48,440 bases of DNA from contig NZ_PNDS01000035.1 of the NCBI RefSeq assembly GCF_005886535.1, positions 1-48,440 on the forward strand. Direction: 5' to 3'. The notes beneath the pieces were generated by a model, which made no database searches, was not told the origin of the DNA, and saw nothing but the letters and a program-made list of their open reading frames with translations. The DNA comes from Pseudoalteromonas sp. S2755 (lineage in GTDB: Bacteria > Pseudomonadota > Gammaproteobacteria > Enterobacterales > Alteromonadaceae). The translations under genes and the position numbers were made by a program. How positions within the stretch are numbered: the first letter of the stretch is position 1; each line of letters opens with the position of its first letter. This document shows, in pieces, positions 29,623-38,156 of the stretch.

Positions 29623-30501
29623 ATGAAGAATTTTAGTCTACTTCTATTAGTCACTGCCGTGATCATGTCTTTCTCTGGTATCTTTGTGGTAAATGAAGGT
29701 CAAAGAGCGATTGTATTGCTATTTAGCAAGGTACAAAAAGATGAGAATGGCGATGCGTTGGTGTATGAACCAGGCCTTCATCTGAAAGTACCTTTCTTTA
29801 GCCAAGTACGTAAATTAGACGCACGGATCCAAACCCTAGATGGTCAACCTGATCGCTTTGTAACGAGCGAGAAGAAAGACTTGATCGTGGATTCTTACGT
29901 GAAGTGGCGCGTGAATGACTTTAGCGCTTATTACCTACGTGCACGTGGCGATAAACAGTATGCTGAAACGCTACTTAAGCAAAAGGTTAATAACGGTCTA
30001 AGAACAAACTTCGGTTCACGTACTATCAAAGAGATAGTATCGGGTGAACGTAGCGAGCTAATGGAAGAAGCGTTAGTTCAAGCGTCAGAAAGTGCAACTG
30101 AACTTGGTATTGAAGTGCTGGATGTCCGTGTTAAGCAAATTAACTTGCCTAACGAAGTAAGTAACTCAATCTACCAGCGTATGCGTGCGGAGCGTCAAGC
30201 AGTGGCGAAAGAGCACCGTTCAGAAGGTCAAGAGAAGGCGGAGACCATCCGTGCTAATGTTGACCGTCGTGTTACCGTAATGCTCGCAGATGCTGAGCGT
30301 AATGCTCGTGCGGTTCGCGGTCAAGGTGATGCAACGGCGGCAAACATTTACGCTAAAGCATATAACAAAGATCCTGAGTTTTTCGGGTTTGTTCGTTCGC
30401 TTGAAGCATATAAAAATACCTTTAAAGATAAGAATGACGTTATGGTGTTATCACCGGATAGCAAGTTCTTTGATTATATGAAGGATGCAAAAGCTCAATA
30501 A
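29623..30501 (+). CDS. hflC: FtsH protease modulator HflC
   Basis: A 292-residue partner of HflK. One N-terminal transmembrane helix (about 4-24) precedes the SPFH domain (FVVNEGQRAIVLLFSKV onward) and a helical stretch containing RMRAERQAVAKEHRSEGQEK. The C-terminus is short. It ends the nnr-to-hflC run and is followed by a strong terminator. Confidence 0.96.
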   Translation: MKNFSLLLLVTAVIMSFSGIFVVNEGQRAIVLLFSKVQKDENGDALVYEPGLHLKVPFFSQVRKLDARIQTLDGQPDRFVTSEKKDLIVDSYVKWRVNDFSAYYLRARGDKQYAETLLKQKVNNGLRTNFGSRTIKEIVSGERSELMEEALVQASESATELGIEVLDVRVKQINLPNEVSNSIYQRMRAERQAVAKEHRSEGQEKAETIRANVDRRVTVMLADAERNARAVRGQGDATAANIYAKAYNKDPEFFGFVRSLEAYKNTFKDKNDVMVLSPDSKFFDYMKDAKAQ

Positions 30502-30524
30502 GATGATGCTTTTAAAATGATAGT

Positions 30525-30552
30525 AAAACCCCGCCTGCCAGCGGGGTTTTTT
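30525..30552 (+). terminator. Intrinsic terminator after hflC
   Basis: AAAACCCCGC at 30525-30534 pairs perfectly with GCGGGGTTTT at 30541-30550 around a 6-nt loop, and the T-run continues to 30552. Confidence 0.92.
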
Positions 30553-30597
30553 ATTGGCGCGATATAGTCACAAACTTTAGATGATGAAATCACACGT

Positions 30598-30917
30598 TTT
30601 ATGCCGCAAAAAAACACACTGTAGCAACGTCCTTATGTCGCGAAAAAACACACCGTAGCAGCGATTTTATGTCGCGAAAAAACACATTGTAGCAGCGACT
30701 TTATGTCGCGAAAAAGCCTACCGTTGCAGTGGACTTTATGTCGCGAATAAACACACCGTAGCAGCGGTTTTATGTTTCGAAGAAACACGCCGTAGCAGCG
30801 ATTTTATGTTGCGAAGAAACACACGGTAGCAGCGCCTTTATGTCGCGAAGAAACACATTGTAGCAGCGCCTTTATGTCGCGAAGAAACACACGGTAGCAG
30901 CGACTTTATGTCGCGAC
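30598..30917 (+). repeat. Tandem array of 34-bp REP-like units
   Basis: Counting from the ATG in each unit, copies begin at 30601, 30635, 30669, 30703, 30738, 30772, 30806, 30840, 30874 and 30908 (last one partial). The spacing is 34 bp except one of 35. Each unit has GTAGCA, a short inverted repeat (best in the final copy: GCGAC-TTTAT-GTCGC at 30900-30914), and an A-rich AAACACAC spacer. There are no unique spacers, so it is not CRISPR. The unit length is not a multiple of three, so it is not coding. It lies between the convergent hflC and porin genes. Confidence 0.85.
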
Positions 30918-30924
30918 CAACAAT

Positions 30925-30946
30925 AAAAAAGCGGCCAATAGGCCGC
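30925..30946 (-). terminator. Intrinsic terminator after the DcaP-like porin
   Basis: On the minus strand GCGGCC (30946-30941) pairs with GGCCGC (30936-30931) around TATT, followed by a T-run (complement of 30925-30930). It lies 44 bp after the porin stop. Confidence 0.85.
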
Positions 30947-30990
30947 AGTTAGGAAGTGAATTGGTAGTAGTCTATTAAAATAACAAACCC

Positions 30991-32151
30991 CTAAAACACG
31001 TACTTCACTGAAAGTTGCAGTCTGTCTAAATCACCTTCGAGGCCACTTTCTGTTTCCCGAGTACCCATCTTATATTCAGCACCAAAGGTAAGTTTTTTCA
31101 CGGGTGAATAAAGTAGGTTTGCGCTGTAACTCATACTTGATTTTGTCGGATCGCCAGTCACCGCCAGCAAATCGCTTTCGTTATCAGCATTAAAGAAAGA
31201 GTATAAGAATGTTGAACGGAATTGTTCATTCCAGCTATGTTGATAAGCGATAAAGCCCGACGTCGAGTCAATTGCATGTAACGAGTTACCGTCGTATACC
31301 GCGCCATTAGCAACGTTTAGGCCTACGTAACGACCAAGCCCTTGACCTTGGGTCAGCATAAATTTCAAGTTATTGTTGCCAAAATTAACACGACCAGACG
31401 CACTAACCCCAAATGAGCTTTCAGACTCATCAGCTCCAGCGACTTTATAGGTAATTTGGCGCGCAAGTGCCGCTACCGCAATATGACCCCAATCAGCATT
31501 GTGTGTGTAACGTGCAGTGAAATCAGGCATGCTAGCGTCATCAGTGACGACACGGCCACTATCTGCAGTGGTAACCGTGCTTTCTGGGTTTTCAATAGAG
31601 AAAGACCAGTTTCCAGTGGTGTATTTAGCCATGGCTTGGCGTACGAAAACGGTACCTTCAGCTGGGCCAACGAAGTCTAAAGTCTCTGGTAATGCACTAA
31701 CATTTTGGAAGTTTGACCAAGCCTGACCGAACAAAAAGCCTTTGTAGGTCACAAAAGCCTGACGTACACGTGGCGAGTAAGAGTTACTGACGCGCTCATT
31801 GCCACCGATCGAAGCGATAAAGTCCAGTTCAATCTTAGTTTTGATACTACTGCCATCATCCAGCTTAGTATCAGTGGCTAAATTAAAGCGAGATTGACGA
31901 GCATGCATATCAAATACAGCATCGCTATCGGAATTAACCCCGACAGGCGTAGTGCCTGGGACGTAAAAATCTCGGCCGATATTTTGCGCACCCAGCGCGC
32001 CGTCAGAAAAGTCACTCCAAATGGCATCAAGCTTGATATAACCACCATAGTTAACTTTAGTATCGCCAATTTCAGCTGCGGTGGCAGGGAGAGCGCAGAG
32101 ACTACTGATAGCAACCGCGAGCAGTTTTTTATTAATATTATTCGTTGTCAT
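30991..32151 (-). CDS. DcaP-like outer membrane porin
   Basis: A 386-residue beta-barrel protein. A signal peptide ending ALPATAA is followed by VNYGGYIKLDAIWSDFSDG, the usual start of the DcaP family of trimeric porins, which take up dicarboxylates and other small acids. The DMHARQSRFNL strand is also typical. It ends with Phe (VKYVF), as outer-membrane barrels do for BAM recognition. GAGGAAC lies 7 bp before the ATG. It diverges from acs, which suggests a link to organic acid use; that is inference. Confidence 0.85.
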   Translation of the reverse strand: MTTNNINKKLLAVAISSLCALPATAAEIGDTKVNYGGYIKLDAIWSDFSDGALGAQNIGRDFYVPGTTPVGVNSDSDAVFDMHARQSRFNLATDTKLDDGSSIKTKIELDFIASIGGNERVSNSYSPRVRQAFVTYKGFLFGQAWSNFQNVSALPETLDFVGPAEGTVFVRQAMAKYTTGNWSFSIENPESTVTTADSGRVVTDDASMPDFTARYTHNADWGHIAVAALARQITYKVAGADESESSFGVSASGRVNFGNNNLKFMLTQGQGLGRYVGLNVANGAVYDGNSLHAIDSTSGFIAYQHSWNEQFRSTFLYSFFNADNESDLLAVTGDPTKSSMSYSANLLYSPVKKLTFGAEYKMGTRETESGLEGDLDRLQLSVKYVF

Positions 32152-32253
32152 AATTCAGTTCCTCAATAGCTGTGCTTTGAAGTTGGCAGCAGCCGATATT
32201 CATTTTAATCATCACTAACTGTTGTTTAAGGTTGGTTTTTACTCAATTACCTA

Positions 32254-32270
32254 TTGGTCTATTAGACTAA
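32254..32270. promoter_or_regulatory. Candidate operator between the porin gene and acs
   Basis: The 319-bp gap 32152-32470 holds no gene. A symmetrical sequence centred at 32262 has GTCTA (257-261) and TAGAC (263-267), extending to two 8-bp arms with one mismatch. It lies between two divergent genes and could bind a dimeric regulator. I cannot name the protein. Confidence 0.35.
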
Positions 32271-32361
32271 GGTGGCATACGGTAAATGAGTGGAGGATAA
32301 GGCGATCATAACGTTTGTATTAAACTAGGTACAATCGGTAAGTTGTATGAAACTTTTACGT

Positions 32362-32390
32362 TTGCAGGTGTTCTACAACTAAGGTCTAAT
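32362..32390 (+). promoter_or_regulatory. Possible acs promoter
   Basis: TTGCAG at 32362-32367 and TCTAAT at 32385-32390 are 17 bp apart. A start near 32397 would leave a leader of about 74 nt before the acs ATG. The match to consensus is moderate; a shifted -10 (TAATAC) is also possible. Confidence 0.3.
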
Positions 32391-32470
32391 ACTTAAACAC
32401 CCAAGGCTGGGTGATCCTTAGGAAAAGCGTGTCTAGCAGACCTAGACCTCTAAATATGATGGAGATGACT

Positions 32471-34411
32471 ATGTCACAGAGCATTTATCCAGTTCCTGAA
32501 AAAATCAAGAACGCAGCATTAATCAACGACGAGCAATATCAAGAACTATATCAAAAGTCGATTGATGACCCCGCAGAATTTTGGAAAGAGCACGGTCAAC
32601 GTTTAGATTGGTTCAAACCCTACAGTAAAGTTAAAAATACCTCATTCGACAAAGGCCATATCAATATTAAATGGTATGAAGACGGCGTACTAAATGCCTC
32701 TTATAACTGTATCGATAGACACCTAGAAAAACGCGCCGATAAAATCGCCTTGATTTGGGAAGGTGATAACCCAGAACAAACAGAAAATATTACCTACCAA
32801 CAGCTACATGATGAAGTCGCAAAGCTTGCTAATGGCCTTAAGAGCCTAGGAGTTTCAAAGGGTGATCGCGTCGCTATTTACATGCCGATGACTCCACAAG
32901 CAATTTATGCCATGCAGGCCTGTGCAAGAATTGGTGCTATCCATTCCGTTGTGTTTGGTGGCTTTTCACCTTCAGCGATTGCAGATCGTATTAAAGATTC
33001 TGGTGCTAAAGTGGTGATCACTTCAGATGAAGGTCGTCGCGGTGGTAATTGTGTGCCGCTTAAGGCAAATGTTGATGAGGCGGTAGCGCAAGCTGGCGTC
33101 ACCACTATCGAGCATGTGGTTGTGCATCAATTAACAGGTGGCGATGTTGAATGGAATGCTCATGACGTATGGTGGCATGAATTAGTTGCTGATAAACCTG
33201 CCGAATGTGAACCTGAAATGATGAATGCGGAAGATCCACTCTTTATTCTTTATACCTCGGGCTCTACCGGTCAACCTAAAGGGGTAGTTCATACTACAGG
33301 TGGATACCTAGTGTATGCATCAATGACCCATGAGTATGTATTCGATCTGCAAGAAGATGATATTTACTGGTGTAGCGCGGATGTGGGTTGGATCACAGGT
33401 CACAGTTATATTGCCTATGGTCCACTTGTGAATGGTTGTACTCAAGTTGTATTCGAAGGCGTGCCAACCTATCCAACTTCAGGGCGTATGGGTGAAATTG
33501 TTGATAAACATGGTGTGACTATCCTTTATACTGCACCTACCGCGATCCGTGCTTTGATGGCGAAAGGTGACGAGCCGACTGCAAGTTCTAAGCGCGATAG
33601 TTTACGTATTTTGGGCTCGGTCGGTGAGCCAATTAATCCAGAGGCTTGGTCTTGGTATTACGAACAAATTGGTAATAGTGATTGTCCTATTGTCGATACT
33701 TGGTGGCAAACCGAAACGGGTGGCATCATGATTACGCCATTACCTGGCGCTACTGCACTTAAGCCGGGTTCTGCCACCCGTCCATTCTTTGGTATTGCTC
33801 CTGCACTATTTGATGCGGAAGGCAATACGCTGACAGGCGCAACCGAAGGTAATCTGGTGATTTTGGATAGCTGGCCTTCACAAGCTCGTACGGTTTATGG
33901 CGACCATGAGCGCTTTGAACAAACGTACTTCTCGGCTTATCCGGGCGTTTATTTTACGGGCGATGGTTGTCGCCGTGATGAAGACGGTTACTACTGGATC
34001 ACCGGTCGTGTGGATGATGTACTTAACGTTTCAGGCCACCGCCTCGGTACTGCTGAAATTGAAAGTGCGTTAGTCGCTCACGAAGCGGTTGCTGAAGCGG
34101 CTGTGGTGGGCTATCCACACGATATTAAAGGCCAAGGGATCTATGTCTATATCACGCCAAATGAAGGAGTAGCGGTATCAGACGAGTTAACTAAAGAGGT
34201 GAGAAATTGGGTGCGTAAAGAGCTAAGCCCAATTGCAACCCCTGACATGATCCAATGGTCTCCAGGTTTACCTAAAACCCGTTCTGGCAAAATCATGCGC
34301 CGGATTTTGCGTAAGATTGCGGCCAATGAGTATCAACAGTTAGGAGATACTTCTACACTTGCCGATCCAAGTGTGGTTGATGAATTAATCGAGAATAGAT
34401 TGAATCGTTAA
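32471..34411 (+). CDS. acs: Acetyl-CoA synthetase
   Basis: A 646-residue AMP-forming enzyme that activates acetate to acetyl-CoA. The P-loop-like [19 protein letters not shown], the TWWQTETGG motif and the C-terminal [15 protein letters not shown] with the acetylation-controlled lysine are all present. I start it at ATG 32471, with GGAGA 5 bp upstream; the frame is open for 20 codons further but without a better site. The length matches the family. A strong terminator and then a LuxR-type regulator follow. Confidence 0.97.
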   Translation: MSQSIYPVPEKIKNAALINDEQYQELYQKSIDDPAEFWKEHGQRLDWFKPYSKVKNTSFDKGHINIKWYEDGVLNASYNCIDRHLEKRADKIALIWEGDNPEQTENITYQQLHDEVAKLANGLKSLGVSKGDRVAIYMPMTPQAIYAMQACARIGAIHSVVFGGFSPSAIADRIKDSGAKVVITSDEGRRGGNCVPLKANVDEAVAQAGVTTIEHVVVHQLTGGDVEWNAHDVWWHELVADKPAECEPEMMNAEDPLFILYTSGSTGQPKGVVHTTGGYLVYASMTHEYVFDLQEDDIYWCSADVGWITGHSYIAYGPLVNGCTQVVFEGVPTYPTSGRMGEIVDKHGVTILYTAPTAIRALMAKGDEPTASSKRDSLRILGSVGEPINPEAWSWYYEQIGNSDCPIVDTWWQTETGGIMITPLPGATALKPGSATRPFFGIAPALFDAEGNTLTGATEGNLVILDSWPSQARTVYGDHERFEQTYFSAYPGVYFTGDGCRRDEDGYYWITGRVDDVLNVSGHRLGTAEIESALVAHEAVAEAAVVGYPHDIKGQGIYVYITPNEGVAVSDELTKEVRNWVRKELSPIATPDMIQWSPGLPKTRSGKIMRRILRKIAANEYQQLGDTSTLADPSVVDELIENRLNR

Positions 34412-34452
34412 CTGAATAACTTGAATTGCGACCTAATATAAACATACTATAA

Positions 34453-34486
34453 CGGCTGTTATCTTTACGATAACAGCCGATTTTTT
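34453..34486 (+). terminator. Intrinsic terminator between acs and the LuxR-type regulator
   Basis: CGGCTGTTATC at 34453-34463 pairs perfectly with 34469-34479 around TTTAC, then A and six Ts (34481-34486). The ribosome-binding site of the next gene (AGGAG, 34487-34491) begins at once. Confidence 0.92.
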
Positions 34487-34497
34487 AGGAGCATAGC

Positions 34498-35151
34498 ATG
34501 TATCAGTTTTTAATCGCGGATGATCATCCTCTATTTCGAGAGGCGCTTAAGGGGGCTCTAAAAGCGCAGTTTGAAGGACTAGAGGTATTCGAATCTGAAA
34601 ACTTTGACACTACGCTCTCGGTCTTACAACAACAAGAAGAACTAGACCTACTCCTGCTCGATTTACATATGCCGGGCAATGGTGATTTATATGGACTAAT
34701 TCGGATCCGTGAGGATCATCCAAGTCTTCCAGTTGTTGTGGTTTCGGGAAGCGAAGATCTTTCTATCATCTCTAAAGTGATGGGATACGGCGCGATGGGT
34801 TTTATCCCAAAAGCGGCGTCAGTAGAACAAATTACCGAAGCCATAGAGCAAGTGCTCGAAGGTGACACGTGGTTGCCTGAAGGCATAAAAGACAAAGTGG
34901 CTGAACTTGAAGGGGAAGACAAAGAGCTTGCTCAGCAAGTGGCCTCGCTCACACCGCAACAATATAAAGTGCTGCAATATTTACACGAAGGCTTGCTGAA
35001 TAAGCAAATTGCCTACGAGCTAAATATCTCAGAGGCAACGGTGAAAGCACATATCACCGCTATCTTCAGAAAGTTAGGTGTCTATAACCGTACTCAAGCC
35101 GTATTGATTGCTTCAAAATTACAACTAGAACCTATCGAAGCGAATGACTAA
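34498..35151 (+). CDS. LuxR-family response regulator, CrbR-like
   Basis: A 217-residue two-domain regulator. The receiver has D8 and D9, phosphoacceptor D55 (LLLLDLHMPG), S83 and K105. The C-terminal LuxR helix-turn-helix (about 150-215) has LTPQQYKVLQYLHEGLLNKQIAYELNISEATVKAH in pieces typical of the NarL/FixJ group. Its place directly after acs resembles CrbR, the activator of acs in Vibrio; no CrbS-type sensor lies in this window, so the name is inferred. AGGAG precedes the ATG. Confidence 0.85.
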   Translation: MYQFLIADDHPLFREALKGALKAQFEGLEVFESENFDTTLSVLQQQEELDLLLLDLHMPGNGDLYGLIRIREDHPSLPVVVVSGSEDLSIISKVMGYGAMGFIPKAASVEQITEAIEQVLEGDTWLPEGIKDKVAELEGEDKELAQQVASLTPQQYKVLQYLHEGLLNKQIAYELNISEATVKAHITAIFRKLGVYNRTQAVLIASKLQLEPIEAND

Positions 35152-35198
35152 CTTCGCATCATTGCTTGCAAGGCGCTTACCTTGCAAGCAGCACTGCT

Positions 35199-36383
35199 TT
35201 AGCTTAACTCTTTAAACGCCTGACTTAGTCCCTCTATTGTTAGCGGATACATTCGGTCTTGCATTAATTGATTTATTAGCTCTATCGAATGGTAATAAGA
35301 CCAATAGCTTTGCGGCTGAGGGTTAAGCCAAGCCACCTTACTAAAGTGATTGGTTAAACGATTCAGCCACGTGGCTCCTGCTTCTTGATTCCAATGCTCT
35401 ACGCTACCGCCTGGATAGGTGATTTCATAGGGGCCCATTGTCGCGTCACCAACAAATATTAGTCGATAGTCTGAGCCGTATCGGTTAATTAGCTGATAAG
35501 TATCAAGCAATTCGCTGTCACGACGGTCATTATCGTGCCAAACATGTTCGTACACACAATTATGAAAGTAAAAAAACTCAAGGTGCTTAAATTCACTGTG
35601 TGCGGCACTGAAGAGTTGTTCACAAAGCTGGATATGGTCATCCATAGAGCCGCCAATATCAAACAGCATCAATACCTTCACTGAGTTATGTCGCTCAGGA
35701 GCCATTTTCACATCCAACATGCCGCCTTGTCTTGCGGTAGCGCGAATGGTTTCATTAAGGTCGAGCTGATCACTTGCTCCGCTGCGTGCAAATTTACGCA
35801 ACTGCTTGAGTGCAAGCTTAATATTACGGCTGCTGATGTCGGTATTACTGTCAAGATTACGGTACTGCCTTTTATCCCAGACTTTTACTGCTCTGCGATG
35901 GCGGTTTCCATCTTGGCCAATACGGATCCCTTCAGGATTATAGCCGTAAGCGCCAAAAGGCGAAGTGCCCCCTGTACCAACCCATTTATTGCCGCCTGCG
36001 TGACGTTTTTGTTGTTCTGCCAAGCGTGCTTTTAACGTTTCAAGGAGCTTATCGAGTCCTCCCATGGCGTTCAATTTGGCTTTTTCTTCTTCAGACAGCG
36101 ATTTCTCAAACTCTTTACGCAACCAATCCTCTGGTAATTGCTGCTGTTGAAGTTGTGAGAAGAGGTCTATTGATTCTATCCCCTCAAAATAATCAGCAAA
36201 CGCACGGTCGAATTTATCAAACAAGGTTTCATCTTTGACGAAGATGGTTTTTGCCAAAAAGTAAAAACCGTCTAGATCGGCAAAGCAAACTTCTTTATCC
36301 AGCGCCTCTAGACAGTCTAGTAATTCGCGCAGGCTCGCTTTGATACCGTAACGCCTAAGGGTGAGCACAAAATCGATGAGCAT
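35199..36383 (-). CDS. VWA domain protein, CoxE-like, partner of a MoxR ATPase
   Basis: A 394-residue protein with an N-terminal helical part (about 1-125), a linker with GGTSPFGAYGYNPEG, and a von Willebrand A domain from about residue 233. The metal site reads DIGGSMDDH (D242, G244, S246), with Gly where the classic DxSxS has Ser; later D313 in VGDATMG may complete it. MoxR-VWA pairs act as chaperones that insert cofactors or remodel complexes; the target is unknown. It lies 2 bp downstream of the ATPase gene. Confidence 0.87.
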   Translation of the reverse strand: MLIDFVLTLRRYGIKASLRELLDCLEALDKEVCFADLDGFYFLAKTIFVKDETLFDKFDRAFADYFEGIESIDLFSQLQQQQLPEDWLRKEFEKSLSEEEKAKLNAMGGLDKLLETLKARLAEQQKRHAGGNKWVGTGGTSPFGAYGYNPEGIRIGQDGNRHRRAVKVWDKRQYRNLDSNTDISSRNIKLALKQLRKFARSGASDQLDLNETIRATARQGGMLDVKMAPERHNSVKVLMLFDIGGSMDDHIQLCEQLFSAAHSEFKHLEFFYFHNCVYEHVWHDNDRRDSELLDTYQLINRYGSDYRLIFVGDATMGPYEITYPGGSVEHWNQEAGATWLNRLTNHFSKVAWLNPQPQSYWSYYHSIELINQLMQDRMYPLTIEGLSQAFKELS

Positions 36384-36385
36384 GA

Positions 36386-37219
36386 TCAGCGGCGGCTCAT
36401 AAAGGCGAGTTTCTCAACCAAAGAAACATCTTGCTCGTTTTTAAGTAGCGCACCAAATAACGGCATTAGGCCACCTTGGTTAGATTTGTCATGCAACGCG
36501 TCAGGGGAAATATCTTCCGCTAATAATAGTTTTAACCAGTCGAGTAGCTCACTCGTACTTGGCTTTTTCTTTAGGTTTGGTGTGTCGCGTAATTGGAAAA
36601 AGCTTTCGAGTGCTCGTTGTACTAAATTCGCTTTAATATGTGGAAAATGTACGTCTACAATCTGCTGCATCTCTTCTTTACTCGGAAAGTCGATGTAGTG
36701 GAAAAAGCAGCGGCGTAAGAAGGCATCTGGTAGCTCTTTTTCATTGTTAGAAGTAATAATCACGATTGGGCGAACTTTGGCTTTTACTTGCTCGTTAGTT
36801 TCGTAGACATGAAACTCCATTTTATCGAGCTCTAACAGCAGATCATTGGGAAATTCAATATCGGCTTTGTCGATTTCATCAATCAGCAGAACGGGGCGCT
36901 TTGTGGCGGTAAAGGCCTGCCATAGCTTACCTTTGATGATGTAATTGCCAACGTCATTAACGCGAGGATCGCCAAGTTGACTGTCGCGTAAACGCGAGAC
37001 CGCATCGTATTCGTACAGGCCTTGCTGGGCTTTGGTTGTTGACTTTATATGCCATTGGATTAGTTCGGTATCTAAACTTTTTGCCAGTTCTTCGGCGAGT
37101 AAGGTCTTGCCTGTACCAGGTTCACCTTTAATGAGGAGTGGTTTTTCTAAAACGATGGCCGCATTCACGGCCTGTTGTAGAGCAGAGGTAGTAATATATT
37201 GATCAGTACCTTTAAACAT
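36386..37219 (-). CDS. MoxR-family AAA+ ATPase
   Basis: A 277-residue ATPase. Walker A is GEPGTGKTLLAEELA, Walker B is LLIDEIDKAD, sensor 1 is IITSNNEKELPDAFLRRC, including an Arg finger. A small helical lid follows. It and the downstream VWA protein form a conserved two-gene module of the MoxR/CoxD-CoxE type, though no oxidase or dehydrogenase genes are nearby to show the client. Confidence 0.9.
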   Translation of the reverse strand: MFKGTDQYITTSALQQAVNAAIVLEKPLLIKGEPGTGKTLLAEELAKSLDTELIQWHIKSTTKAQQGLYEYDAVSRLRDSQLGDPRVNDVGNYIIKGKLWQAFTATKRPVLLIDEIDKADIEFPNDLLLELDKMEFHVYETNEQVKAKVRPIVIITSNNEKELPDAFLRRCFFHYIDFPSKEEMQQIVDVHFPHIKANLVQRALESFFQLRDTPNLKKKPSTSELLDWLKLLLAEDISPDALHDKSNQGGLMPLFGALLKNEQDVSLVEKLAFMSRR

Positions 37220-37265
37220 AGTTCAACTTCTTGTGGTCAGATGAGATAGGCTCATCTTGCCACAA

Positions 37266-37502
37266 TCAGCTTTTCGCTGCCAACCCTGCTTCGGTTTCGA
37301 TTAAGGTGAAGCGGGGCATCGCTTCGCCTTCGACCATAACGTCTTCTAAAAACATTTCAAGTGGTCGAACCCAAAAGCTCATATCTCCATATAAAGTTTG
37401 ATAAACCACTTGCTTCTCTTGCGTTTCACTGTGCGTTGCCAAAGCATGCACACGATAAAGTTTTCCTTTGTAGTGGCGGTAAATTCCAGGTGTGATATCC
37501 AC
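37266..37502 (-). CDS. DUF1653 family protein
   Basis: A 78-residue protein. The core ITPGIYRHYKGKLYRVHALA, then HSETQEKQVVYQTLYGD and FWVRPLEMFLEDV, is the DUF1653 signature; its function is unknown. The frame is open from an ATG 21 codons upstream, but I choose GTG 37502 because GGAG lies 9 bp before it and homologues begin near this point. It diverges from the DUF2947 gene. Confidence 0.85.
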   Translation of the reverse strand: MDITPGIYRHYKGKLYRVHALATHSETQEKQVVYQTLYGDMSFWVRPLEMFLEDVMVEGEAMPRFTLIETEAGLAAKS

Positions 37503-37586
37503 TAATTCAAGCTCCAAAAAATAAAAGCCGTACGTGACGGGCTGAAATGTTATAATCCGTGCCATTAAGACTGAAGGTGTTTAAAG

Positions 37587-38057
37587 ATGAATTATATTGC
37601 GCTGGACGATTATAAGAAAGCTTGGGTTTTCAAACATAAAGATCTTCCAATCGAAGAATCTGACCTGGCATTGATAAAACCGATGTCAGCGGCGCGTGCT
37701 GCGGTGCTTTGGAGCACTATGGTAAGCAATGACAAAGATCACCCTGATTTCTTTGATAAAACAGACTGGGTTGGTAAAGCGGACTCATGGCAAGAGACCC
37801 TCAATTGGGAGCAGCCGTGGGAAGCAGGAGAAGCGTTTCCTGAAACTATCGAGCAATTTCTTGATTGGCAAGCCAATACCACCGTGTATTTTTGTCTCTC
37901 TCGAGATGATGTGATCGAGACCCGTTTTGATGTATTTAAGCGATGTTGGCAGAACTTTATGTTTTTGACTGACGGTAGTTTCTTAATAGGAAAAAAACGC
38001 AGTTCAGTAGTACAATTTATGGCTGAGGGGCAAGCAAAATTAGGAACCAAGCCGTAA
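37587..38057 (+). CDS. DUF2947 family protein
   Basis: A 156-residue, tryptophan-rich soluble protein beginning MNYIALDDYKKAWVFKHKDL. I recognise it as DUF2947, a family I know mainly from Vibrio, Shewanella and relatives; the function is unknown. There is no signal peptide or transmembrane helix. It diverges from DUF1653 with 84 bp between the starts. Confidence 0.75.
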   Translation: MNYIALDDYKKAWVFKHKDLPIEESDLALIKPMSAARAAVLWSTMVSNDKDHPDFFDKTDWVGKADSWQETLNWEQPWEAGEAFPETIEQFLDWQANTTVYFCLSRDDVIETRFDVFKRCWQNFMFLTDGSFLIGKKRSSVVQFMAEGQAKLGTKP

Positions 38058-38156
38058 GCAAGTACAACAAAGCAGTTTGCTTTGATTTGAAACATGGCTA
38101 GTGTATAAAGGATGTACACCAGTCTACTAAAGTAGATTGCATTGACGGGAGGCGTT

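Noticed and set aside
30598..30917. Regular repeats resembling a CRISPR array
   Set aside because: The 34-bp units adjoin each other with no unique spacers, vary among themselves, and no cas gene is present.
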